Assembly (NCBI RefSeq): GCF_020906275.1
Contig: NZ_CP086727.1
Span: forward strand, 1,674,001 to 1,738,000
Direction: 5' to 3'
DNA length: 64,000 bases
Source: Parasphingorhabdus litoris DSM 22379
GTDB taxonomy: Bacteria > Pseudomonadota > Alphaproteobacteria > Sphingomonadales > Sphingomonadaceae
Below are positions 53,200-63,745 of the stretch, in pieces. Both the position numbers and the translations under genes were made by a program. Below the pieces are notes generated by a model. That model was not told where the DNA came from, searched no databases, and saw only the letters and a program-made list of their open reading frames with translations. Within the stretch, counting starts at the first letter, position 1. Each line of letters starts with the position of its first letter.

Positions 53200-53838
53200 A
53201 TGACAATCATTGAAGACTATCTAAGAACCGTTCCGATTGTTCCGCTGATTGAGGCAGATGATCCGTTGGTTGCTGTGAAGACGGCACATGCTTTGGCGGC
53301 AGGCGGTCTTAACGTAGTTGAGGTTGTTCTGCGCACCGATGCGGCGATTGATTGCATGGCTGCTATTGTAGCGGACGTTCCGGATATTGTGGCGGGGGCC
53401 GGGACCGTATTGACGGTGGACCAGGCGTCTGACGTCATCTCGCGTGGTGCTCAGTTTGTGGTTTCGCCGGGGCTGGTTGATGATGTAGCTCGCTATTGTA
53501 TGGATCAGGGAGTTCCGATCTTTGCAGGAACGATGACCGCCGGAGAAGTTCAGCGGGCCTATGCTCTGGGCTTGCGCACGGTTAAATTCTTTCCAGCCAA
53601 ACTGGCAGGGGGAGTGCGGATGCTCAAAGCCTTGTCGTCGGTGTTTCGCGATATGCAGTTCATGCCAACAGGCGGTGTTTCGGCCGATAATCTACATGAA
53701 TTTCTGGCATTACCTGCGGTTGTCGCCTGCGGTGGTAGCTGGCTGACACCCAAAGACGCCATCGCTGCAGAAGATTTCGAATCCATAACAACCCTGGCGC
53801 GCGAAGCCGTCGAGATCGCACAAAAAATACGCACTTAA
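53200..53838 (+). CDS. eda: 2-keto-3-deoxy-6-phosphogluconate aldolase
   Basis: 212 aa, class I aldolase. Schiff-base Lys129 lies in [12 protein letters not shown], Glu41 in VVEVVLRT, and PTGGVSADN near 153 forms the phosphate site. Splits KDPG into pyruvate and glyceraldehyde-3-phosphate, the last step of the uronate route and of the Entner-Doudoroff pathway. Start ATG with AGAGG upstream. Followed 14 bases later by kdgK, which makes its substrate. Confidence 0.95.
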   Translation: MTIIEDYLRTVPIVPLIEADDPLVAVKTAHALAAGGLNVVEVVLRTDAAIDCMAAIVADVPDIVAGAGTVLTVDQASDVISRGAQFVVSPGLVDDVARYCMDQGVPIFAGTMTAGEVQRAYALGLRTVKFFPAKLAGGVRMLKALSSVFRDMQFMPTGGVSADNLHEFLALPAVVACGGSWLTPKDAIAAEDFESITTLAREAVEIAQKIRT

Positions 53839-53852
53839 GCAAGGAGACAGAT

Positions 53853-54884
53853 GTGGCAGACTATCTATCATTTGGTGAAATCATGCTGCGGCTCAAGACG
53901 CAAGGGCATGAGCGGTTTTTTCAGTCACCGTCCTTCGAAGCCAGCTTTGGAGGCGGCGAAGCTAATGTCGCGGTGGCATTGAGCAACTATGGCCTGTCTG
54001 CAGGCTTTGTAACTGCGCTGCCTGATAACGATATTGGTTCAGCGGCAATCGGTGAATTACGCCGCTTTGGTGTGGATACGTCGCAGATTCGCCGCTCAGG
54101 TGACAGGGTGGGGATTTATTATCTGGAGTCCGGGGCAAACCAGCGTCCTTCCAAAGTGATCTATGATCGGGCGCATAGCGCGATTTGTGAATGCGGACCG
54201 GGTGACTTTGACTGGAAAGCGATCTTTGGTGGTGCCCGCTGGCTTCACATCACCGGGATTACGCCTGCTCTCAGCCAGTCTGCAGCCGATCTGAGCTTGG
54301 AATGTGTAAAAGAGGCCAAAGAAGCAGGCCTTACCGTTTCGTGCGACTTTAATTTTCGTGGGAAGCTTTGGAAATATGGCAAGAGCGCGCCGCAAGTGAT
54401 GACCGAGCTGGTCAAGCATGTCGATGTCGGCATAGCCAATGAAGAGGATTGCCAGAAGTCATTGGGCATTAGCGTTGATGTCGATGTCGAGACTGGGGAG
54501 TTGGACGCCAGGAAATATGAAGCTTTGTCAGAGAAAGTGCTGGAGCTTTATCCTGACATGTCAACCATCGCTATTACCTTGAGAGAAAGCCATAGCGCGG
54601 ATCGCAACGGTTGGTCTGCCTGCTTGCGAGACCGGAACAACGACTTTCTGCTTTCCCGCCACTACGAGATCACCGATATTATCGACCGCGTTGGCGGCGG
54701 CGACAGTTTTGCCTCGGCCTTGATTTATGGCTTGAACAGTTACGAGGACCGTCAGCAGGCACTGGAATTTGCCGTCGCAGGAAGTTGTCTTAAACATTCC
54801 ATCCTTGGCGATTTCAACCGCGTTACCGTCAGCGAGATTGAAAAGCTTATGGCTGGTGATGGATCGGGGAGAGTGCAAAGATAG
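53853..54884 (+). CDS. kdgK: 2-keto-3-deoxygluconate kinase
   Basis: 343 aa PfkB-family sugar kinase from GTG at 53853 with AAGGAGA upstream. N-terminal [16 protein letters not shown] is the family signature one region, and catalytic base Asp284 lies in [16 protein letters not shown]. Phosphorylates KDG at O6 to give KDPG, the aldolase substrate. Last gene of the DASS-dehydratase-eda-kdgK operon; all four gaps are 63 bases or less. It closes the route from ManD and UxaA, which both yield KDG. Confidence 0.94.
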   Translation: MADYLSFGEIMLRLKTQGHERFFQSPSFEASFGGGEANVAVALSNYGLSAGFVTALPDNDIGSAAIGELRRFGVDTSQIRRSGDRVGIYYLESGANQRPSKVIYDRAHSAICECGPGDFDWKAIFGGARWLHITGITPALSQSAADLSLECVKEAKEAGLTVSCDFNFRGKLWKYGKSAPQVMTELVKHVDVGIANEEDCQKSLGISVDVDVETGELDARKYEALSEKVLELYPDMSTIAITLRESHSADRNGWSACLRDRNNDFLLSRHYEITDIIDRVGGGDSFASALIYGLNSYEDRQQALEFAVAGSCLKHSILGDFNRVTVSEIEKLMAGDGSGRVQR

Positions 54885-54931
54885 GTGTCTCGCTGAGATC
54901 GCCAAATCGCAGGTACCGACGTTATCCATGA

Positions 54932-54965
54932 CCTTGCTCGGGGTAACTATTGGGGAGCGAGGTTT
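54932..54965 (+). terminator. Weak terminator candidate after kdgK
   Basis: CCTTGCTC and GAGCGAGG can pair (one G-U) around a 15-base loop, followed by TTT only. Probable end of the island operon, but the short T-run makes it uncertain. Confidence 0.35.
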
Positions 54966-54998
54966 GCAAGTCGATTAGGTCATCAAAATAAACGAAAA

Positions 54999-55074
<76 letters not shown>

Positions 55075-55143
55075 GTAATTCCATATGCGATCGATATAGG
55101 CGCGATTTTGCGAAGAACAAGCGTCTGATAGGCTATCTTGACA

Positions 55144-56256
55144 TTATCCAAACGTTCCGCTGCGCCGCCCTGGATGACGATCGATCGCCATCAATATTCC
55201 AATACAGATCATGATTGTCATCATGGATGAACCGCCATGGCTCAAAAAGGGCAGGGGTATGCCAACGACTGGTGCGAGGCCCATGACCATCATTAGGTTG
55301 ATCGCAACGTAGAAGAATATGGTGGTTGAAAGGCCCGCTGCTAAAAGCTGGGAAAAACGGGTCTTCGCTTTCATGGCCACGCCAAGCCCCCAGCGGAACA
55401 ATAGGAAAAAACCGAACAAAACGGCAATCCCGCCCATTAAACCCCATTCTTCTGCCATCGTTGCAAATACAAAGTCGGTATGGCCTTCCGGTAGATAGTC
55501 CAGATGGCTTTGCGTTCCGTTCAAAAAACCTTTGCCGAAAATGCCGCCAGAGCCGATCGCGATTTTGGATTGGCTGATATGATAGCCGGCACCCAATGGG
55601 TCATTTTCAGGGTTGAGAAATGTCGTCACACGGCGTTGCTGATAGTCTTCAAGCGCAAAGAAATAAGCGAGAGGAGCTATCACGGCAATCGCAGCCGCCC
55701 CTCCGATAAATAGACGCATCGGCAAACCTGCCAAAAAAGCGACCGTCATTGCACCTGCCACTACGGTGATAGTGGTGCCGAGATCAGGCTGCATCAAGAT
55801 TAGGGCGCAAGGAAAAGACAGCAGTAACAGCAAGGGCCAGATTGCCCCCCATGTCCTAATCTGCCCCGCTGGCAAGAGATCATAAAAACGCGCTACCGCC
55901 AGAATGATCGCAGGCTTCATCAGTTCCGATGGTTGAATCCGAATGAATCCAAGGCTTAGCCATCTCTGACTACCACCGCGTACTGCACCAAGGAGTTCGA
56001 CGCCGAGAAGCATGATGACCACGACGATGTAAACGGGGAAAGCGATTGTTTTCCAGAAATTTTCCTTCAATCGCGAAAATATGATGGCCATTCCCAGAAA
56101 CACCAGAAACCTGACCATGTGGAGGCCGGCCCAGGGAGTCAGGCTGCCGCCAGCCGCAGAATAGAGCACGACGAAGCCGAAGCTTGCCATGACCAACAGC
56201 AGTAAAATTGTCTTCCATGGGAGTTGCGCAATGGGCGCAGGAATAAAATCGTTCAA
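55144..56256 (-). CDS. rodA: Rod-shape peptidoglycan polymerase RodA
   Basis: 370 aa SEDS-family glycosyltransferase with about ten transmembrane segments. Signature QPDLGTTITVVAGAMTVAFLAG near 155-176 carries the catalytic Asp, and FVFATMAEEWGLMGG and LPFLSHGGSSMM follow. Works with PBP2 to build lateral wall. TTG start at 56256, three bases after the mrdA stop. Last gene of the mreB-mreC-mreD-mrdA-rodA operon. Confidence 0.96.
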   Translation of the reverse strand: MNDFIPAPIAQLPWKTILLLLVMASFGFVVLYSAAGGSLTPWAGLHMVRFLVFLGMAIIFSRLKENFWKTIAFPVYIVVVIMLLGVELLGAVRGGSQRWLSLGFIRIQPSELMKPAIILAVARFYDLLPAGQIRTWGAIWPLLLLLSFPCALILMQPDLGTTITVVAGAMTVAFLAGLPMRLFIGGAAAIAVIAPLAYFFALEDYQQRRVTTFLNPENDPLGAGYHISQSKIAIGSGGIFGKGFLNGTQSHLDYLPEGHTDFVFATMAEEWGLMGGIAVLFGFFLLFRWGLGVAMKAKTRFSQLLAAGLSTTIFFYVAINLMMVMGLAPVVGIPLPFLSHGGSSMMTIMICIGILMAIDRHPGRRSGTFG

Positions 56257-56259
56257 CGC

Positions 56260-58230
56260 CTATTGCCCCACTTCAGCAGCCGAACTCTCACCCGTTGCCT
56301 CGGTTTGAGCTGGTGGGACCCGACCTTCGGCTATCGCCTTTTCCAGCTCTTTCTGAGCGCGATAGGCGGCGAGTTGGCCGTCCATCCGTTCCGAAATCGT
56401 ACCGCCCCAACTTTCTTCCAATACGGCCAGCTTCTCCATCGCCTTCTCGCGGTCGTAGATGAATGTCATGACGTCACGCGCAACGGGATAAGCGGATGAA
56501 GAGCCGCCTCCATGTTGGATGACGACGGCCGCTGCGTAACGGGGATTATCAACCGGCGCAAAGCAGACGAACAGCCCATGATCCCTAAATTTCCATGGGA
56601 CATCGCGGCCGCCACGACCATATTTGAGGCTGACGACCTGCGCGGTGCCGGTTTTCCCCCCCAGTTGTATGTTTTCAAGCGGCAGTCGAGCGCGTCGTGC
56701 TGTTCCGACGCCGTTTACAACCTCGCTCATGGCGTCGCGAACATAGGAGAGATGCTCCGGAGAAATATCAAGAGGTGTTGCTGCTGGTCGATCCTGTTCG
56801 AAAAGCAATTTGGGCTCCAGCTTCCGTCCCGATGCCATGCGGGCGGTCATGACGCAAAGCTGCAAGGGGTTGGACAGGAAATATCCCTGACCGATCGAGC
56901 TATTGACTGTATCAAAAGCGGCCCATTCGCGCTCATGTCGCTTTTTGATCCACTGTGTATCCGGAACGGTGCCATAGCTTTGTGAGGCGACCGGCAGATC
57001 ATATTTTGCACCTAGCCCCAATTCACGTGCCATCAACGCGATGGAGTCATAGCCGACGCGCAGGGCCATTTTATAGAAATATGTATCGCAGCTTTGTGCG
57101 TTCGCTTTCTTCATATTCACACTGCCATGCGTGCTGTGGCAGTTGAAGAATCGATTGCCTACCCTTAGCCCGCCGGGACAGCTGACGGTTTCCTCCGGAT
57201 CAATACCGCCGCGCAGCAAGGCGAGTGAAACCATCGGCTTTATAGTAGAGCCGGGGGGAAACAGTCCCTTGAGCGATTTGTCACGCAACGGAACATGATC
57301 ATCATCGCGCAACATGCCATATTCAGTCTGACCGATCCCGTCGGAAAAACTGTTGGGGTCAAAGGACGGCATGGAGGTCATGGTAAGTATGTCCCCGTTC
57401 TGACAGTCCATCACGACGACCGAACCAGACTCCGGACCAAGCCGCCGAGCTGCATATTCCTGTAAATCGGCATCAAGTGCGAGTTGTAATGGTTTGCCAG
57501 GTATATCCGGACGTGTGTCGAGTTCTCGAACGATCTTCCCGCGAGCAGTGACTTCTACACGCTTCGCACCGGGCTTTCCTTGCAGACTATCTTCAAATGT
57601 TTTTTCAAGGCCGTCTTTGCCAATCTTATATCCTGGCGTGACCAGTATCGGGTCAGGATTTTCCTTATATTCCTCAGCAGAGGCTATGCCGACATAGCCG
57701 ACCAGATGCCCCACTGCTGCTCCTGTCGGATAAAATCTCGAAAATCCCTGCCTTGGCGAAACGCCAGGAAGATCCGGTAAACGTACACTGACAGCTGCGA
57801 ATTTTTCCCAATCCAATCCTGTCGCGACTTGGACCGGTTGAAAGCTGGAAGCCTGTTTCAGTTCCTTGTCAATGCGGTCAATTTCTTCCTGATTGAGAGA
57901 CAAAAGCTCTGCCAGTGTCGCGACAGTTTTGTCCTTATCGCGCATACGATCGGGAATGAGATCAACCCTGAAATCTGTTTTGTTATTCGCAATCGGTTTG
58001 CCATTGCGATCAATCAGCCAGCCGCGTCGGGGCGGAACAAGCGTGAGGTTAACGCGATTGCTTTCCGATAACAGCTGATAGCGTTCATTTTCTGCGACCG
58101 AAATATAGGCCATGCGACCAGCCAACAGAACGCCTATACCGATCTGTAGCCCGCCCACAACCGTAGCTCGCCGGGAAAAAGTGAGCGCCTGTACTGCCCC
58201 GCTAATGGTTTTGCCGCCGGAAATACTCAT
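56260..58230 (-). CDS. mrdA: Penicillin-binding protein 2
   Basis: 656 aa from ATG at 58230, which overlaps the mreD stop (ATGA). One N-terminal membrane anchor (VGGLQIGIGVLLAGRMAYI), a pedestal domain with PPRRGWLIDRNGKPIANN, and the transpeptidase domain. Active Ser328 in PPGSTIKP, SCD motif in QSCDTYF, and Lys526 in KTGTAQV. Crosslinks new glycan strands with RodA during elongation. The C-terminal tail of about 40 residues is Ala/Glu-rich and non-catalytic. Confidence 0.96.
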   Translation of the reverse strand: MSISGGKTISGAVQALTFSRRATVVGGLQIGIGVLLAGRMAYISVAENERYQLLSESNRVNLTLVPPRRGWLIDRNGKPIANNKTDFRVDLIPDRMRDKDKTVATLAELLSLNQEEIDRIDKELKQASSFQPVQVATGLDWEKFAAVSVRLPDLPGVSPRQGFSRFYPTGAAVGHLVGYVGIASAEEYKENPDPILVTPGYKIGKDGLEKTFEDSLQGKPGAKRVEVTARGKIVRELDTRPDIPGKPLQLALDADLQEYAARRLGPESGSVVVMDCQNGDILTMTSMPSFDPNSFSDGIGQTEYGMLRDDDHVPLRDKSLKGLFPPGSTIKPMVSLALLRGGIDPEETVSCPGGLRVGNRFFNCHSTHGSVNMKKANAQSCDTYFYKMALRVGYDSIALMARELGLGAKYDLPVASQSYGTVPDTQWIKKRHEREWAAFDTVNSSIGQGYFLSNPLQLCVMTARMASGRKLEPKLLFEQDRPAATPLDISPEHLSYVRDAMSEVVNGVGTARRARLPLENIQLGGKTGTAQVVSLKYGRGGRDVPWKFRDHGLFVCFAPVDNPRYAAAVVIQHGGGSSSAYPVARDVMTFIYDREKAMEKLAVLEESWGGTISERMDGQLAAYRAQKELEKAIAEGRVPPAQTEATGESSAAEVGQ

Positions 58231-58742
58231 CGCGCAAGCCGCCAATTATCGATAGCCCCGATAAAGCGCGTTACGAACGGATATAAAAGGATCGAAAGCA
58301 ATATTTGCGGCACCAAGATTTCCAGTCGGAGCAAATTGCTTTGAAAGTCAATTATGAGCATACCGCCTATTAACACAAAAATGATGGAAAGGGAGGCGAT
58401 TAGCCAGTCTTGCCAATAATCCCTGCCGACACCGCGGCGGTCGAGGGTCTCAAGCGCGATAAATACTAATGACCAAAGAAAGGCAGCACTGCCAAAAGGT
58501 TGCCCACTGAACATGTCATCGACCATTCCCAATGGAAATCCAGCCCATACAGGCCAATAGCCAGGTCGGATCAAGCGCCAGGATAATAATATCAGCAGAC
58601 CGAATGGCGGTAATACAGGATAGTCGGTGATAAGAGGCATGGCGGTCACCATCGAACCGAGGATGACCGTAATGGACGGTATGAATTTGATGCGAAATTG
58701 CGAAGGTTGCCGGTTGATGCGAGAACGATAGGATTTCGCCAT
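58227..58742 (-). CDS. mreD: Rod-shape determining protein MreD
   Basis: 171 aa, five to six hydrophobic segments, with the typical WPVWAGFPLGMVDDMFSGQPFG region near residues 60-81. Integral membrane part of the elongasome between MreC and PBP2. Its ATG overlaps the mreC stop by one base (TAATG). Confidence 0.93.
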   Translation of the reverse strand: MAKSYRSRINRQPSQFRIKFIPSITVILGSMVTAMPLITDYPVLPPFGLLILLSWRLIRPGYWPVWAGFPLGMVDDMFSGQPFGSAAFLWSLVFIALETLDRRGVGRDYWQDWLIASLSIIFVLIGGMLIIDFQSNLLRLEILVPQILLSILLYPFVTRFIGAIDNWRLAR

Positions 58743-59650
58743 TATTCTCCGCCTTCGGCAGCGCTTTCGGCCTGATCAATATTCTCCTGTTTGATCGCGG
58801 CGACCGTCTCAGCCTGAAACATCGGCTGCACGATCACGTGGCTGACTTTGGCAGAATTGGCTAATATTCGAGCAATTGCCCCGGTGTCGGTTTTGCGAAT
58901 AACCACCGCAACGGGGATACCCGGTGCATAAAGTCCGCCACTGCCTGAAGTGATCAACAAGTCTCCGCCCTTAAAGGGGTTTGTTCCCAGATTAATGGGA
59001 CGCACCTCAACGGTGCCGTCGCCGCGACCGGTTGCAAAGGCGGGCAATTCATCGCTGGCGCGTTTAACAGGAGTCACGTTTTGGCCGTCGGAAACAAGTA
59101 AAATGCGTGCGGTTGTCGGACCAGCTTCCAAAACCCGGCCAACCAGGCCTTCCGGCGCGCGAACGGGCTGTCCGATCAAAATACCATCAGTGGTTCCCAG
59201 GCCGAGCGTAGCCATACGCCGGGAACTGGATGAAGTGGAGCTGATAAGACGTGCCATGCCAATGTCATCAGGTACTTCCTGATCAAGATCGAGCAAGCGT
59301 TTCAAACGCTCATTTTCTTGTTTGAGGGCGCGCGCCTCCAATATCTCGATGCGGCTGCTCTCCAATTCCCGCTTCATTGCGGCATTTTTGGAAGCGGCGT
59401 TAAAATAGGCAGAGATATTTTCTCCGGCATCGCCTGTGGCACCGCCAATTTCGGCGAGTGTTTTGCTGACGGGAGCGGTGGCTTCTGCGCCAATAGTGCG
59501 AAGAACGGCAAAACCTTGAGGGTCAACAATCGAGATAAGCAGCAAGAGGAGCCCGACAACAGCTCCCAATATGCCCAGTAAGTAGCTCGCGAATATACTA
59601 TATTGCGCCCGCTTGGAAAATCCTGGGCGCCGGTTATTTGGCGGCGCCAT
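58742..59650 (-). CDS. mreC: Rod-shape determining protein MreC
   Basis: 302 aa. One N-terminal membrane segment (FASYLLGILGAVVGLLLLLISI), a coiled coil with ALKQENERLKRLLDL, then the double beta-barrel domain with GLVGRVLEAGPTTARILLVSD and GDLLITSGSGGLYAPGIPVA. Bridges MreB to the periplasmic wall enzymes. The C-terminal extension is rich in Glu/Ala. Confidence 0.95.
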   Translation of the reverse strand: MAPPNNRRPGFSKRAQYSIFASYLLGILGAVVGLLLLLISIVDPQGFAVLRTIGAEATAPVSKTLAEIGGATGDAGENISAYFNAASKNAAMKRELESSRIEILEARALKQENERLKRLLDLDQEVPDDIGMARLISSTSSSSRRMATLGLGTTDGILIGQPVRAPEGLVGRVLEAGPTTARILLVSDGQNVTPVKRASDELPAFATGRGDGTVEVRPINLGTNPFKGGDLLITSGSGGLYAPGIPVAVVIRKTDTGAIARILANSAKVSHVIVQPMFQAETVAAIKQENIDQAESAAEGGE

Positions 59651-59694
59651 TCCTGTTTATCCTTCCACTCTCTTCATGCCAGTAGGTTTGTCCT

Positions 59695-60750
<1,056 letters not shown>

Positions 60751-60907
60751 TTATATCTACAGCGAATGCCGTTCCCTAAAGCTATAGCGAAATTCTGACT
60801 GAACGGGGGATGAAATTAACCATATTAGTCGTCCAGCAAATACCCCCAAAAAACTAAGTCGCAATCAAGGGTCGCTTGGCATGTTCGCTTGGGCTAGGAA
60901 AGCCCAT

Positions 60908-62728
60908 ATGTCAATAAGAAGACTCCCAAATAGCCTGATCAATCGAATCGCAGCCGGTGAAGTGGTCGAGCGTCCTGCCAGCGCGTTAAAAGAGCTGGTT
61001 GAAAACGCAATTGATGCAGGATCCAGCCAAATCAATATCCGCCTTGAGCAAGGCGGACTGGATCTGATCGAGGTGGCGGACAATGGTTGCGGCATGACCC
61101 GTGATGATATTGCACTGGCCCTAGAACGCCACGCGACGTCAAAGCTGCCTGATGAAGCCATTGAAATGGTCGCGACGTTGGGCTTTCGCGGTGAAGCACT
61201 GCCGTCCATTGCGAGTGTTTCGCGGCTGACCATCGAAAGCCGGGTAGAGGGTGAAGATGGGTGGAGCCGCATTGTAAACCACGGCGAGGTTGAGAGTGAC
61301 GGACCCGCAGCGATACCGCCGGGCACAAAGGTGCGGGTCGAACAGCTATTCGCCAAGGTGCCGGCCAGACGAAAATTCCTGCGCACGCCGCGCAGTGAAT
61401 ATGCGGCCTGTGTTGATGTTGTCAGGCGGCTTGCCATGGCACGCCCGGATATTGGCTTCGCACTCACGCATGAGAATCGCAGGGCGATTGCCGTGCAAGG
61501 TGGTGAAAGCGGTCCGGACCGTGTGGCTGCGCTGACCAACAAGGAACTGCGCGCCAATAGTGTGGCAGTCGATCTGGTACGCGAAGATGTTCGATTGTCC
61601 GGTGTAGCGGGGCTTCCGACCTATAATCGCGGTGTAGCGGATCATCAGTTTCTGTTCGTCAACGGACGGCCTGTCAAAGACCGTCTTTTGGTTGGTGCGG
61701 TACGCGGAGCCTATGCGGAAATGCTCGCGCGGGATCGTCATCCTGTTGTGGCTCTATTTATCGACATGCCGCCGGACCTTGTGGACGTGAATGTGCATCC
61801 GGCCAAAACCGAGGTTCGTTTCCGCGAACCGGCGATGATTCGCGGTATGATTGTCAGCGGCTTACGGCGCGCGTTGGATGAAGGTGGCTTTCGGGCGGTC
61901 CAGCGTCCCGCTGAGTCCGCATTGGCCAATTGGCAGACAGAACCGCCTGCACCCGATCCACAGACGAACATATTTACAGCGCAAGGGCCGATTGGGGGCC
62001 GAACGACGATCCAGTCACAACCCTATCCATCTGCGGCCAGCGCTGTGCAAGATAATGCGAGCGCCTTTCGTGCGCTGAACCCTGATGAGCTGGCGCCATT
62101 GATGGGACGCGCTGAAGAAGCGGTAGAACCGGTTCCCGAAGCGATCAGTCATCCGCTTGGCATTGCCCGCGGGCAAGTTGCAAAAACTTATATCGTTGCC
62201 GAAGCAGAGGACGGGTTGGTCATTGTCGATCAACATGCAGCGCATGAGCGATTGGTGCTGGAGCGCATGCGCAAAGCGGTTGAAGGAGGTTCTGTCGCTT
62301 CTCAGGCTCTGCTTATGGCCGAAGTGGTCGAGCTTGATGAAAATGCTTGTGACCGATTGGAAGCACGCGCGGTTGAGCTTTCAGAATTCGGTCTGGAACT
62401 GGAACGGTTTGGACCCTCTGCCATGTTGGTGCGGGCAACTCCGGCAATGCTCGGTTCTGGCGACGTGAAGGGACTGATTACCGATCTCGCTGACGAACTA
62501 GGGGCGTATGACGAAGCCTTGTCGCTTAAGGAAAGGATCGATCATGTGGCATCTACCATGGCTTGCCATGGGTCGGTAAGGGCAGGGCGCGTACTCAATG
62601 TCGCGGAAATGAATGCGCTTTTGCGCGAGATGGAAGTGACCCCGCATTCCGGACAATGCAATCATGGGCGCCCGACATGGGTTAAACTGGCGCATGGCGA
62701 TATTGAAAAACTCTTTGGGAGGAAGTGA
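60908..62728 (+). CDS. mutL: DNA mismatch repair protein MutL
   Basis: 606 aa from ATG at 60908 (MSIRRLP) with AGGA about 8 bases upstream; the frame is open to 60881 but that start is less likely. GHKL ATPase motifs KELVENAIDAGS, VADNGCGM and LGFRGEALPSIASVSRL are intact. The C-terminal domain has DQHAAHERLVLE beginning at Asp441, which fits the DQHA-x2-E-x4-E metal motif of endonuclease-active MutL, and ACHGSVRAG and QCNHGRP. Directs excision after MutS binds a mismatch. Divergent from mreB. Overlaps the following lipoprotein gene by one base. Confidence 0.97.
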   Translation: MSIRRLPNSLINRIAAGEVVERPASALKELVENAIDAGSSQINIRLEQGGLDLIEVADNGCGMTRDDIALALERHATSKLPDEAIEMVATLGFRGEALPSIASVSRLTIESRVEGEDGWSRIVNHGEVESDGPAAIPPGTKVRVEQLFAKVPARRKFLRTPRSEYAACVDVVRRLAMARPDIGFALTHENRRAIAVQGGESGPDRVAALTNKELRANSVAVDLVREDVRLSGVAGLPTYNRGVADHQFLFVNGRPVKDRLLVGAVRGAYAEMLARDRHPVVALFIDMPPDLVDVNVHPAKTEVRFREPAMIRGMIVSGLRRALDEGGFRAVQRPAESALANWQTEPPAPDPQTNIFTAQGPIGGRTTIQSQPYPSAASAVQDNASAFRALNPDELAPLMGRAEEAVEPVPEAISHPLGIARGQVAKTYIVAEAEDGLVIVDQHAAHERLVLERMRKAVEGGSVASQALLMAEVVELDENACDRLEARAVELSEFGLELERFGPSAMLVRATPAMLGSGDVKGLITDLADELGAYDEALSLKERIDHVASTMACHGSVRAGRVLNVAEMNALLREMEVTPHSGQCNHGRPTWVKLAHGDIEKLFGRK

Positions 62729-63246
62729 TGAGGGTGGTTGGTGCTTTGATTGCTGCCGCAATAGTGACTGCCTGTACCATGGCTGACAGCAAAGAGCCCA
62801 GCTTTCCGGTAGAACCCGATGGAGGAATTGGTGACGGTATAAGCCGTCCAATGCTCGAAACAATCTCGCCGGATCAATTCAAGCGTCCATGGCGTGTTTT
62901 TGAAGCCCCCGTTGCGTGTATCTTTATGGCGCAAGGGAATGTCGACCCCTTGCTGGTCGCAACGTCCCAGCAAGCCAATGGTGCAAACGGCCAGGCTATT
63001 ATCAGGATAAACAGTAGGGTCATTTACTTGACCGACAATGCAGGTGTCTCAGGGCGAATTGAGAAAGGCGGAACTTTCAGTAGCGAAGCGATTGAGATTC
63101 ACCTTGAACGCAATGGTGTTGAAACGCGGCACAAGACCCAAAATACATTTTTCTGGCCAGCCATATTAAAAATATCTCAGGATGAAGGCGGCTCTAACCT
63201 ATATGAAGGTCACTATGAGTGCGATGCCAGTAAAGCTGGGGCTTAG
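62728..63246 (+). CDS. Small predicted lipoprotein
   Basis: 172 aa from ATG at 62728, which overlaps the mutL stop (TGATG). Signal VVGALIAAAIVTAC with lipobox Cys near 16, so outer-membrane or inner-membrane lipidation is expected. The mature part has no recognised domain. It holds two strands around APVACIFMAQGN and a C-terminal YECDASKAG; the two later Cys may pair. Its end overlaps that of the convergent MaoC gene by 4 bases. Function unknown; co-transcription with mutL is likely only by spacing. Confidence 0.72.
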   Translation: MRVVGALIAAAIVTACTMADSKEPSFPVEPDGGIGDGISRPMLETISPDQFKRPWRVFEAPVACIFMAQGNVDPLLVATSQQANGANGQAIIRINSRVIYLTDNAGVSGRIEKGGTFSSEAIEIHLERNGVETRHKTQNTFFWPAILKISQDEGGSNLYEGHYECDASKAGA

Positions 63247-63689
63247 TCTCCGCGAACTTCGATCAATCCTGTACTCTCCATCGTCATAACCGGCTCATCA
63301 TGCTGATTAAGCACCGTGATCTTGCCCTTCATAATCCCCATTTCCGGGCGGCTTTCTGACTGTCGTTTTTCCAGTGTCACATGCTCACAACGTAGCGTAT
63401 CGCCCGGATAAACGGGCTTTAGCCAGCGCAGATTCTCAACGCCTGGTGATCCCAATCCGGCCTGTTTATTGGCGGTCATCTGGTCAACCATCATGCGCAT
63501 CATCATCGCCGCGCTGTGCCACCCACTGGCGGACAGGCGGCCAAAATGGGTTTTTGCAGCAGCTTCATCGTCTAGATGGAAAGGCTGCGGATCATATTTG
63601 GAAGCAAATTCAATCACTTCCTCACGAGTGACTTCATAAGAACCATATTTCTGAACAACATTGATCTGGATATCTTCATAATAGAGCAT
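63243..63689 (-). CDS. MaoC-like (R)-specific enoyl hydratase family protein
   Basis: 148 aa from ATG at 63689, with GGAAG upstream; a frame to 63719 exists but is less supported. Hot-dog fold with FASKYDPQPFHLDDEAA near 29-45 (Asp and His are the catalytic pair) and RLSASGWHSAAMMMRMM. Hydrates trans-2-enoyl-CoA to a 3-hydroxyacyl-CoA in family members, usually in fatty-acid oxidation or polyester precursor supply. The exact substrate here cannot be told. It is cut off from the alkaline-phosphatase-like gene by a 56-base gap. Confidence 0.9.
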   Translation of the reverse strand: MLYYEDIQINVVQKYGSYEVTREEVIEFASKYDPQPFHLDDEAAAKTHFGRLSASGWHSAAMMMRMMVDQMTANKQAGLGSPGVENLRWLKPVYPGDTLRCEHVTLEKRQSESRPEMGIMKGKITVLNQHDEPVMTMESTGLIEVRGD

Positions 63690-63745
63690 AGGTGCAATTC
63701 TTCCGTCGTGCCGAACCATATTTGAATGACGATATAGCGCAGGTT

